Shown one piece after another: positions 16,825 through 23,926 of a stretch of 64,000 nucleotides of DNA (positions within the stretch are counted from its first letter, which is position 1; each line of letters opens with the position of its first letter). Position numbers and translations under genes: made by a program. The notes below the pieces were generated by a model, which saw nothing but the letters and a program-made list of their open reading frames with translations, searched no databases and had not been told where the DNA came from. This DNA is from JBBQTQ01 sp038213135 (GTDB taxonomy: Bacteria > Actinomycetota > Thermoleophilia > Gaiellales > Gaiellaceae), in the NCBI GenBank assembly GCA_038213135.1, contig JBBQTQ010000003.1, positions 7,362 to 71,361 on the forward strand, in the 5' to 3' direction.

Positions 16825-18468
16825 TCAGGCGCCGTTCGACTCGGGCGCCAGGAACGGATAGCGGTAGTCGGTGGGAGGCACGAAGGTCTCCTTCACGGTC
16901 CGCGGGCTGACCCAGCGGATCAGGTTCCACAGCGACCCGGCCTTGTCGTTCGTGCCCGAGGCGCGTGCGCCGCCGAACGGCTGCTGGCCGACGACGGCGC
17001 CGGTCGGCTTGTCGTTCACGTAGAAGTTGCCGGCCGCGTACTCGAGCTTCTCGCCGGCCTGCTGAATCGCCTCGCGGTCGCGGGCGAACACGGCGCCGGT
17101 GAGGCCGTAAGGGGCGGTGCGGTCGATCAGCTCGAGCGTGTCCTCCCACTTCTTGTCCGGGTAGACGTAGGCGGTCACCACCGGGCCGAAGAGTTCGTCG
17201 CGCAGGAGCCGGAAGTCGGGGTCGCTCGTCTCGATCACGGTCGGCTCGACGAAGTAGCCCTCGCTGTCGTCGGTGCCGCCGCCGACGAGAACGGTCTGGC
17301 CGGAGGCCTTGGCCTCTTCGATCGCATCGCGCTGCGTCTTGAAGGAGCCGCTGTCGATCACGGCGCCCATGAAGTTGGAGAAGTCGGCGGGGTCGCCCAT
17401 CTTCAGCGTGCGCACCTCCTCGACCAGGCGGTCGCGCACCTGGGGCCAGAGCTTCTTCGGCGCGTAGATCCGCGAGGCGGCCGAGCACTTCTGGCCCTGG
17501 TACTCGAAGGAGCCGCGGACGATCGCGGTCACGAGCGACTCGACGTCCGCGGAGGGGTGCGCGACGATGAAGTCCTTGCCGCCCGTTTCGCCGACGATGC
17601 GCGGGTAGTTGCGGTAGTTCTCGATGTTCTTGCCGATCGTCTTCCACATGCCTTGGAAGACGGCCGTCGAGCCCGTGAAGTGGACTCCGGCCATGTCCGG
17701 GCTGGCCATGACGGGATCGCCGACCTTGGCGCCGCCGCCGTAGACGAGGTTGACGACGCCCGGCGGCAGGCCGGCCGCCTCGAGGATCCGCATCACGTAG
17801 TAGGCCGAGAGCGCCGCTGTCGAGGCGGATTTCCAGATCACCGTGTTGCCCATCAGCGCCGGCGAGCCGACGAGGTTGCCGCCGATCGCGGTGAAGTTGA
17901 AGGGGCTGACCGCGAAGACGAATCCTTCGAGCGGCCGGTACTCCAGCCGGTTCCAGACGCCCTGCGAGGAAACGGGCTGCTCCTCGTAGATGCGCGTCAT
18001 GAACTCGACGTTGAAGCGCCAGAAGTCGATCAGCTCGCACGCCGCGTCGATCTCCGCCTGGTGGGCCGTCTTCGACTGGTTGAGCATCGTGGCGGCGACG
18101 AGTGTCGAGCGCCACGGGCCGGAGAGAAGCTCGGCGGCGCGGAGGAAGACGGCGGCGCGCTCCTCCCAGGGGGTGCGAGACCAGTCGGGCCAGGCGTCCG
18201 CGGCGGCCTTCACCGCCTGGGCGACCTCGGCCTCGCCGCCCTGGTGTACGTCGGCGAGGACGTGGTCCTTGCTGTGTGGCATGACGGTCGTGGCCGTCTG
18301 GCCGGTGCGGACTTCCTCGCCGCCGATGATGCAGGGCAGCTCCTGATGCTGTGACTGGAGCTCGGAAAGGCGGCGGCGCAGCTCCTCGCGCTCCGGACTG
18401 CCGGGGGCGTACGAATGGATCGGCTCGTTCACCGGAGTCGGCGGCTTGAAGATCCCGGCGCCCGTCAC
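16825..18468 (-). CDS. pruA: L-glutamate gamma-semialdehyde (1-pyrroline-5-carboxylate) dehydrogenase
   Basis: 547 residues, the length of the long P5CDH group. It oxidises glutamate semialdehyde to glutamate with NAD+, the second step of proline catabolism. Motifs: oxyanion Asn191 (SPFNFTAIGG), NAD-binding FTGSTAVF, general base Glu294 (VGETGGKDF) and catalytic Cys328 (YQGQKCSAASR). No proline dehydrogenase neighbour is in the window. GTG 18468 lies 7 nt after a minus-strand TAACAT box; the divergent MGMT gene starts 28 bp away. Confidence 0.94.
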   Translation of the reverse strand: MTGAGIFKPPTPVNEPIHSYAPGSPEREELRRRLSELQSQHQELPCIIGGEEVRTGQTATTVMPHSKDHVLADVHQGGEAEVAQAVKAAADAWPDWSRTPWEERAAVFLRAAELLSGPWRSTLVAATMLNQSKTAHQAEIDAACELIDFWRFNVEFMTRIYEEQPVSSQGVWNRLEYRPLEGFVFAVSPFNFTAIGGNLVGSPALMGNTVIWKSASTAALSAYYVMRILEAAGLPPGVVNLVYGGGAKVGDPVMASPDMAGVHFTGSTAVFQGMWKTIGKNIENYRNYPRIVGETGGKDFIVAHPSADVESLVTAIVRGSFEYQGQKCSAASRIYAPKKLWPQVRDRLVEEVRTLKMGDPADFSNFMGAVIDSGSFKTQRDAIEEAKASGQTVLVGGGTDDSEGYFVEPTVIETSDPDFRLLRDELFGPVVTAYVYPDKKWEDTLELIDRTAPYGLTGAVFARDREAIQQAGEKLEYAAGNFYVNDKPTGAVVGQQPFGGARASGTNDKAGSLWNLIRWVSPRTVKETFVPPTDYRYPFLAPESNGA

Positions 18469-18475
18469 GCGCGGG

Positions 18476-18490
18476 ATGTTAGGCGAAACT
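18476..18490. promoter_or_regulatory. Facing -10 boxes between pruA and the MGMT gene
   Basis: TAACAT on the minus strand (18476-18481) ends 7 nt before the pruA GTG. GAAACT on the plus strand (18485-18490) ends 6 nt before GTG 18497. Both genes look leaderless and share a 28-bp spacer. Confidence 0.4.
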
Positions 18491-18496
18491 GTTCGC

Positions 18497-19027
18497 GTGG
18501 CCCGAGCGCGCGCGATCCGCTACGACGCCGGCGACTGGGGTATCGGCGAGCTCTGGGTCGAGGACGGCAAGCCGGTGTGGCACGAGCTGCCGCGCCCGTC
18601 CAAATCTCCCCCTAACGCCCCCCAGGGGTCCCCCGGGACCCCTGCAGAAAGCCTACGGGAAAAAGATGTACGTGTCAGTGACGGCTCCGTGTCGGAAGTG
18701 GTACGAAGAATCCAGAGGTACTTTGCCGGCGAGGCGGTGTCCTTCTCGGACATCAGGCTCGACCTTTCCTGGTGCACGGAGTTCCAGGGGGCAGTCGCCG
18801 GGGCGTTGCGCGGAGTCCCCTACGGGGAGACCGTCAGCTACGGCGAGCTGGCGGCGCTGGCCGGATACCCCAACGCGCAGCGCGCCGCCGGCACCTTCTG
18901 CGCGCACAACCGCTTGCCGCTGATCCTGCCCTGCCACCGCGTCGTCGCCGCGAGCGGGATCGGCTCGTACGGCTCACTCGGGGTGGGCTACAAGCGACGC
19001 TTGCTGGAGCTCGAAGATGCTCTCTGA
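18497..19027 (+). CDS. ogt: Methylated-DNA-protein cysteine methyltransferase (MGMT/Ogt)
   Basis: 176 residues. The suicide repair protein moves the alkyl group from O6-alkylguanine to Cys146 in LPCHRVVAASG; the HTH segment GETVSYGELAALAGYPNAQRAAG and C-terminal GYKRRLLELE fit the family. The N-terminal domain is short and is joined to the catalytic domain by a Pro/Ser/Gly linker (~residues 34-55) encoded by a perfect palindrome, a sign of an inserted repeat. GTG 18497 is chosen from the GAAACT box. The 3' end overlaps whiA by 11 nt. Confidence 0.9.
   Translation: MARARAIRYDAGDWGIGELWVEDGKPVWHELPRPSKSPPNAPQGSPGTPAESLREKDVRVSDGSVSEVVRRIQRYFAGEAVSFSDIRLDLSWCTEFQGAVAGALRGVPYGETVSYGELAALAGYPNAQRAAGTFCAHNRLPLILPCHRVVAASGIGSYGSLGVGYKRRLLELEDAL
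18623..18644. repeat. Perfect 10-bp-arm palindrome inside the MGMT gene
   Basis: CAGGGGTCCC (18623-18632), two bases, then GGGACCCCTG (18635-18644). It encodes a Gly/Ser/Pro linker between the two MGMT domains. It resembles other G-rich palindromes in the window (pgk leader, glpX downstream). Confidence 0.55.
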
Positions 19028-19934
19028 AGACGTCCGGAACGAGCTCGCCGCGATCACGCCGCAGCGCCGCTGCGACACGCTCGCCGAGCTGTCGGCGCTC
19101 TTCCACACCGCGGGCAGCCTGCACCTGCACGGCCGCGGCGTGGTTGCGCTCCACCTCGACCTCTCGAGCTCGGCCGTCGCGCGCCGCGGCTTCTCGATGC
19201 TGCGGCGGTTGGAGGTGGACTCGGAGATCCGCACCTACCGCCGGCATGCTTTCGACCGGTCGACTCGCTTCCAGCTGCACGTGGCCGGCACGGCGAAGGC
19301 GCTCGAGGTACTTCGCGAGGCCGGCGTTCTCTCTCCGGGCGGCGCGCCGCTCTCCAGGCCGCCCAAGCGCGTCGCCGGCCGGGCTTGCTGCCGCGCGGCC
19401 TACCTCCGGGGAGCTCTGCTCGGCGCGGGCTCCGTCAGCGGCCCGCACTCGCCCCACCTGGAGATCCGGACCCCGGAGCGGGCGGGCGCGGAGTTCGTCG
19501 CGTGGGTCGCCGCGCAAGAGGACGTCGACCTGCGCGTGCGCGATCGTGGCACGTTCGCGCTCGCCTATGCGAAGGGGACGGATGCGATCGCGGACACGCT
19601 CGCGCTCGCCGGCGCGGGCGACACGGCCCTCGCGCTCGACGAGCACGCCGTCGTCGCTGCGGCGCGGTCCGCCGCGAACCGAGTGGCAAACGCGGACCAC
19701 GCGAACCTCGTTCGCTCGAGTCGCGCCTCCCAGGCGCAGCTCGCAGCGGTTCGCCTGCTCGCCGAGCAGGGGCGTCTGGACCGATTGCCCGCGCCACTCC
19801 GCGAGGTCGCCGACCTGCGGCTCCGTCACCCCTCCTCGAGCCTCCGGGAGCTGGCCGGCAAGTGCCGTCCACCTGCGACCAAATCGGCTGTCTACCGCCG
19901 TTTGCGGCGCCTTGCGAGTCTCGCCGACACCTGA
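19017..19934 (+). CDS. whiA: DNA-binding protein WhiA
   Basis: 305 residues. WhiA has an N-terminal fold related to LAGLIDADG endonucleases without nuclease activity and a C-terminal helix-turn-helix. In Actinobacteria it works with WhiB at sporulation-septation promoters; elsewhere it affects division and chromosome segregation. Visible: RRCDTLAELSALFHTAGSLH (domain 1), CCRAAYLRGALLGAGSVSGP (domain 2), HANLVRSSRASQAQLAAV and HPSSSLRELAGKCRPPATKSAVYRRLRRL (HTH). It stands directly before gap-pgk-tpiA, as in many Gram-positives. Confidence 0.95.
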   Translation: MLSEDVRNELAAITPQRRCDTLAELSALFHTAGSLHLHGRGVVALHLDLSSSAVARRGFSMLRRLEVDSEIRTYRRHAFDRSTRFQLHVAGTAKALEVLREAGVLSPGGAPLSRPPKRVAGRACCRAAYLRGALLGAGSVSGPHSPHLEIRTPERAGAEFVAWVAAQEDVDLRVRDRGTFALAYAKGTDAIADTLALAGAGDTALALDEHAVVAAARSAANRVANADHANLVRSSRASQAQLAAVRLLAEQGRLDRLPAPLREVADLRLRHPSSSLRELAGKCRPPATKSAVYRRLRRLASLADT

Positions 19935-20074
19935 GTCGCAAGCCGCAAAAGCATCACTTGTAACTGCTGTAGCTTGCCTCGTGAAGTTGCTTCATACTTC
20001 CCGCAGCGGGTCTGCGCTCATCCGCCGGCGGATTCAGACCCCGTCTGCCGGCCCGGTCCTGGGCGCGGTGCAAA

Positions 20075-20111
20075 CGGGAGGGGGAGGTCGTCCTCGGAGC
20101 TTCCCCTCCCG
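20075..20111 (+). terminator. GC hairpin between whiA and gap
   Basis: CGGGAGGGG (20075-20083) pairs with CCCCTCCCG (20103-20111). It lies after whiA and before the gap promoter box, so it probably ends the upstream transcript. No T-run. Confidence 0.4.
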
Positions 20112-20137
20112 CCCGCCTCGTCCCGCGTGCGCACGGT

Positions 20138-20143
20138 TAGACT
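20138..20143 (+). promoter_or_regulatory. Putative -10 box (TAGACT) for gap
   Basis: TAGACT lies 27 nt before ATG 20171. A purine-rich stretch with GGGGGA sits before the ATG as a weak ribosome site, so gap probably has a short leader. No good -35 is seen. Confidence 0.35.
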
Positions 20144-20170
20144 CGGCGCGGAAGCGAAATCGGGGGACAC

Positions 20171-21199
20171 ATGGCAACGGTTCGGGTAGGCATCAACGGC
20201 TTCGGCCGGATCGGTCGGAACTTCTTCCGCGCGACGATGCAGCGAGGCTCCGACTTCGAGATCGTGGCGGCGAACGACCTCGGCGACGCGAAGACGATGG
20301 CGCACCTGCTCAAGTACGACTCCGTGCTCGGGCAGCTGCCCGACGACGTGGCGGTGAGCAACGGCGGGATCTCGGTCGGCGAGCGCCACCTCCAGCTGCT
20401 TTCGGTTCGCGACCCCGCGGAGTTGCCGTGGGACGACCTCGGCGTCGACATCGCGATCGAGTCGACGGGCTTCTTCACCAAGCGTGAAGGCGCCGAGAAG
20501 CACCTCGAAGCGGGGGCGAAGAAGGTCGTGATCTCGGCTCCCGCCACCGATCCCGACTTCACAGTCGTGCTCGGCGTCAACGACGGCGACTACGACCCGA
20601 GCGAGCACAACATCGTCTCCAACGCCTCGTGCACGACGAACTGCGTAGCCCCGATGGCGAAGGTGCTGCACGACGCGTTCACGATCGAGCAGGGGTTCAT
20701 GACCACCGTCCACGCCTACACGAACGACCAGCGGGTGCTCGACCTGCCGCACGAGGATCTGCGCCGCGCGCGCGCCGCCGCGATCAACCTGATCCCGACC
20801 TCGACCGGAGCCGCGCGGGCGATCGGCCTCGTGCTTCCCGAGCTCAAGGGCAAGATCGACGGGATGGCCATGCGTGCGCCGGTGCCAGACGGCTCGGTCG
20901 TCGACCTCGTCGTGCGTCTCGGGCGCGAGGCTTCCGTGGACGAGGTCAACGAGACGTTCCGCCGGGCCGCGGACAGCGCTGCCTTCGAGGGACTCCTGCG
21001 CTACTCGGACGACCCGCTCGTCTCCACGGACGTGATCGGCTCGCCGTACTCGTGCACCTTCGACAGCGGCCTGACGATGGCGATGGGCTCACTCGTGAAG
21101 GTCTTCGGGTGGTACGACAACGAGTGGGGCTACTCGTGCCGGCTCGTCGACCTGGTTGCCAAGATGGCTCGGCAGCTCGCGCCCGCACCGGTCGCGTAG
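20171..21199 (+). CDS. gap: Glyceraldehyde-3-phosphate dehydrogenase, type I
   Basis: 342 residues. Catalyses the NAD(P)-linked oxidation of glyceraldehyde 3-phosphate to 1,3-bisphosphoglycerate. Rossmann motif INGFGRIGRNFFR, NDL at 35-37 (Asp36 near the adenine ribose, as in NAD-preferring enzymes), catalytic Cys154 in NASCTTNC and His181 in TVHAYTNDQ; C-terminal WYDNEWGYSCRLVDL. First gene of the glycolytic run gap-pgk-x-tpiA-gpmI. Confidence 0.97.
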   Translation: MATVRVGINGFGRIGRNFFRATMQRGSDFEIVAANDLGDAKTMAHLLKYDSVLGQLPDDVAVSNGGISVGERHLQLLSVRDPAELPWDDLGVDIAIESTGFFTKREGAEKHLEAGAKKVVISAPATDPDFTVVLGVNDGDYDPSEHNIVSNASCTTNCVAPMAKVLHDAFTIEQGFMTTVHAYTNDQRVLDLPHEDLRRARAAAINLIPTSTGAARAIGLVLPELKGKIDGMAMRAPVPDGSVVDLVVRLGREASVDEVNETFRRAADSAAFEGLLRYSDDPLVSTDVIGSPYSCTFDSGLTMAMGSLVKVFGWYDNEWGYSCRLVDLVAKMARQLAPAPVA

Positions 21200-21343
21200 C
21201 GATGCGCCGCATAGGGGAAATCGGCGGAGCCGGGCTCGGCCCGGCGGAGTCACGTCGCGCGCAGTCGCGTCAGCCCGGCCGTTCATTTGGCGGACGTAGC
21301 GACTCGCCGGCTCCGTCCACGCTCGAACTCCTAGTACGCCGTG

Positions 21344-21383
21344 AAGGAGGGGGCGGCACGGGGGAACCAGGGGTTCCCCTGTG
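21344..21383 (+). promoter_or_regulatory. Hairpin sequestering the pgk start codon
   Basis: A Shine-Dalgarno AAGGAGG (21344-21350) is followed by a 12-bp stem: CACGGGGGAACC (21357-21368) pairs with GGTTCCCCTGTG (21372-21383) with one G-U pair and loop AGG. The final GTG of the 3' arm is the pgk start codon. The element is nearly the same as the hairpin after tRNA-Leu (8639-8667). Confidence 0.6.
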
Positions 21384-22427
21384 ATTCTTCCGCGCTCGGT
21401 CGAGGGCGCGGACGTCGCAGGCGGGCGCGTCCTCGTCCGGGCCGACCTGAACGTGCCGCTCGACGGGGGACGCGTTGCCGACGACACCCGCATCCGCGCC
21501 TCGCTGCCGACCCTGCGGCTGCTGCTCGAGCGCGGGGCCGAGGAGGTTCGCGTCTGCTCGCACCTGGGTCGTCCGAAGGGACCGGATCCGGCGCTTGCCA
21601 TGCGGCCGGTCGAGGAGCGGCTGCGCGAACTGCTCCCGGACGACCGGATCCGCGTCCTGGAGAACACGCGCTTCGACCCGCGAGAGACGGCCAACGACGA
21701 GAGCTATGCGCGCGAGCTCGCCGACGGCTGCGACCTCTACGTGAACGATGCGTTCGGCTCGGCGCATCGCGCGCACGCCTCGACCGAGGGCGTCGCTCGT
21801 CTGCTCCCCGCCTACGCGGGCCTCCTGCTCCTCGCCGAGCTCGAGCACCTCGGGCGGTTGCTCGACTCGCCCGAGCACCCGTTCGTCGTCGTCGTCGGCG
21901 GCGCCAAGGTGGACGACAAGATCGGCGTGCTGCGCTCGCTGTCCGAGCGCGCCGATGCGATTCTCGTCGGCGGCAAAATGGCAGCGGAGCTCGCCGCGCG
22001 AGCTCCGCTCGAGGGGAAAATGGAGCTGCCGACAGACGCAGTGGCCGCCGCCGAGTTCTCGGCCGAGGCGGAGTCGAGGGTCGTGGGGGTCGACGAGGTG
22101 CCGGATGGCTGGCTCGGGCTGGACATCGGGCCGGCGACTCGCGAGAGCTACGCGCAGTGGATCTCAACCGCGAAGACCGTCTTCTGGAACGGGCCGATGG
22201 GCGTCTTCGAGTGGCCGCGGTTCGCGGCGGGTACGAAGGCCGTCGCCGAAGCCGTGGCAGCGGCGGACGCGTTCACGGTCGTCGGCGGCGGCGACTCCGT
22301 ACGCGCGATCGAGGAGCTCGGGCTGGCGGAGGAGATCTCGTGGGTCTCGACCGGCGGCGGAGCCTCCCTCGAGCTGCTCGAAGGCAAGGAGCTGCCCGGG
22401 GTCGCGGCGATCCCGCCCGAGGAGTGA
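21381..22427 (+). CDS. pgk: Phosphoglycerate kinase, compact form
   Basis: 348 residues against the usual ~390-415. Transfers phosphate between 1,3-bisphosphoglycerate and ADP. All main motifs are present: RVLVRADLNVPL, HLGRPKGPDP, VNDAFGSAHRAHAS, FVVVVGGAKVDDKIGVL, DIGPATRESYAQWI, VFWNGPMGVFEWP and STGGGASLELLEG. The shortfall lies after ILVGGKMA, where about 30 residues leading to the LPVD segment are reduced to ~11. GTG 21381 gives the normal distance to RVLVR and lies within a hairpin. Stop overlaps the next start by 4 nt. Confidence 0.95.
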   Translation: MILPRSVEGADVAGGRVLVRADLNVPLDGGRVADDTRIRASLPTLRLLLERGAEEVRVCSHLGRPKGPDPALAMRPVEERLRELLPDDRIRVLENTRFDPRETANDESYARELADGCDLYVNDAFGSAHRAHASTEGVARLLPAYAGLLLLAELEHLGRLLDSPEHPFVVVVGGAKVDDKIGVLRSLSERADAILVGGKMAAELAARAPLEGKMELPTDAVAAAEFSAEAESRVVGVDEVPDGWLGLDIGPATRESYAQWISTAKTVFWNGPMGVFEWPRFAAGTKAVAEAVAAADAFTVVGGGDSVRAIEELGLAEEISWVSTGGGASLELLEGKELPGVAAIPPEE

Positions 22428-22897
22428 GCCTGCTCCTGGCGTTGGCGCTCCTCCTCGGCGTGCCGCCGATCGCGCCGCATTTCCGGGTCACCAAGGCGAG
22501 GGTGACCGTGCCGCGGCCGTGCCGCCCGGCACCCGTCGTGAAGCGGATCGTGGCGACGCTGACCGCGTTCGACGCGGGTCTCGGAGCCGCGTTCGCACGC
22601 GAGTTCAGTGAGGACGGCGTCTTCGTCGCGTACGCGGGAACGCCGGCGGCGCGGGGGCGTGCGCAGATCGCCGCCGAGGTCGTCAAGCGAAACGCACGAG
22701 GCGACGGTTGGACGGCAACGATCCTGCACGCGCCGGTCTCCCCGGCCGGCCTGCCGGACGCCACCACGTACGAGCTCGGCCTGAACGTCCGCTTTCGCGG
22801 CGCGCAACTGGAGGGACGGGGTGCGAAGCTCGTCGTCGGCTGCCGGAGCGGCCTCGTCCGCAAGTGGCTCGGCCCGGCGCTCGCCGTGCCGCCTTAG
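22424..22897 (+). CDS. Exported NTF2/SnoaL-like protein
   Basis: 157 residues from GTG 22424, which overlaps the pgk stop (GTGA). A short hydrophobic leader (SLLLALALLLGVPPIAP) is followed by a domain whose layout matches NTF2-like cones: TAFDAGLGAAFAREFSEDGVFVAYAG, RAQIAAEVVKRNA, and strands ending VRKWLGPAL. The ligand or role is unknown. Translationally coupled to pgk but not obviously metabolic. Confidence 0.6.
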   Translation: MSLLLALALLLGVPPIAPHFRVTKARVTVPRPCRPAPVVKRIVATLTAFDAGLGAAFAREFSEDGVFVAYAGTPAARGRAQIAAEVVKRNARGDGWTATILHAPVSPAGLPDATTYELGLNVRFRGAQLEGRGAKLVVGCRSGLVRKWLGPALAVPP

Positions 22898-22900
22898 CTC

Positions 22901-23116
22901 CTATGCGCCCGGCTCGTACTTGAACGAGATGTTGAGGCGGACCCGGAAGTTGGCGAGCTTCCCGTCTTGGACGGTGACGTCGAAACGCGTCGCCTCGGCG
23001 ACCCGCAGATCGCGGACGGTGCGACCCGCGGTCTCGACGGCGTTTCTCGCCGCGGCCTCCCAGGATTCCGAACTCACTCCGATGACCTCGGTAACGCGAT
23101 AGACGCTCTCGCTCAT
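22901..23116 (-). CDS. Dodecin (flavin-storage protein)
   Basis: 71 residues. Dodecins form hollow dodecamers that bind flavins, in bacteria mainly FMN, as a buffer. Family features: VYRVTEVIGVSSESWEAAARNAVETA, LRVAEATRFDVTVQDGKLANFRVRLNISFKYEP. Good ribosome site GAGGAG on the minus strand. It lies antisense to the glycolytic run, between the NTF2-like gene and tpiA. Confidence 0.92.
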   Translation of the reverse strand: MSESVYRVTEVIGVSSESWEAAARNAVETAGRTVRDLRVAEATRFDVTVQDGKLANFRVRLNISFKYEPGA

Positions 23117-23221
23117 TGTCCGCTCCTCTCAAAGATCGATTGGCCCACCAGCATCTAGCAAGGGCTCGGGTCGCGTCAAGCAGCCCGCGGGAGCCTCGGT
23201 TTTCGTTCAAGATCAGCCGCG

Positions 23222-23926
23222 GTGCTGATCGCTGGCAACTGGAAGCTGCACAAAGGGCCGCAGGAGACGGCTGAGTTCTGCCGCGCCCTGAAGCGGGAGC
23301 TGGCCGGCCTGGAATGGGTCGACGTCGCCCTCTGCCCGCCGTACGTCTCGCTCGCGGCTGCCGTCCAGGCGCTTGCCGACACCGAGATGGCGGTCGCCGC
23401 GCAGAACGTCCACTGGGAGGACTCGGGCGCCTTCACGGGCGAGGTCTCGGCCCCGATGCTGCGCGAGCTCGGCGTCTACGGCGCGCTCGTCGGCCACTCC
23501 GAGCGACGCCAGTACTTCGGCGAGACGGACGAGTGCGCAGGGCGGCGCGCGCGCGCAGCGCTCGACGCGGGGCTCGAGGTAATCGCCTGCGTCGGCGAGA
23601 CCGAGGAGGAGCGCGACCGCGGCGAGACGGAGGAAGTCCTACGCCGCCAGCTCGCCGTGTTCGAGGCGGAGGACGGGCTCGTGATCGCCTACGAGCCGGT
23701 CTGGGCGATCGGCACCGGCAAGACGGCGACACCCGAGCAGGTGCAGGAGGCGCACGCGTTCATCAAGAGCAAGCTCGAAGTGCGCGTGCTCTACGGGGGG
23801 TCGGTCAAGCCGGAGAACGCCGCCGAGCTGTTCGCCTTGCCGGACGTGGACGGCGCGCTTGTCGGCGGCGCCTCCCTCGAGGTCGACTCGTTCGCTGCGA
23901 TTTGCCGGACAGCTGCCCGCTGGTAG
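23222..23926 (+). CDS. tpiA: Triosephosphate isomerase
   Basis: 234 residues, about 15 shorter than usual because the loop before the phosphate-binding strand (FIKSKLEVRVLYGGSVKPEN) is trimmed. Interconverts dihydroxyacetone phosphate and glyceraldehyde 3-phosphate. Catalytic residues: Asn6/Lys8 (AGNWKLH), His92 (LVGHSERRQYFGE) and Glu158 (AYEPVWAIGTGKTATPEQ, including the mobile lid). GTG start. The gpmI frame begins inside its 3' end. Confidence 0.96.
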   Translation: MLIAGNWKLHKGPQETAEFCRALKRELAGLEWVDVALCPPYVSLAAAVQALADTEMAVAAQNVHWEDSGAFTGEVSAPMLRELGVYGALVGHSERRQYFGETDECAGRRARAALDAGLEVIACVGETEEERDRGETEEVLRRQLAVFEAEDGLVIAYEPVWAIGTGKTATPEQVQEAHAFIKSKLEVRVLYGGSVKPENAAELFALPDVDGALVGGASLEVDSFAAICRTAARW

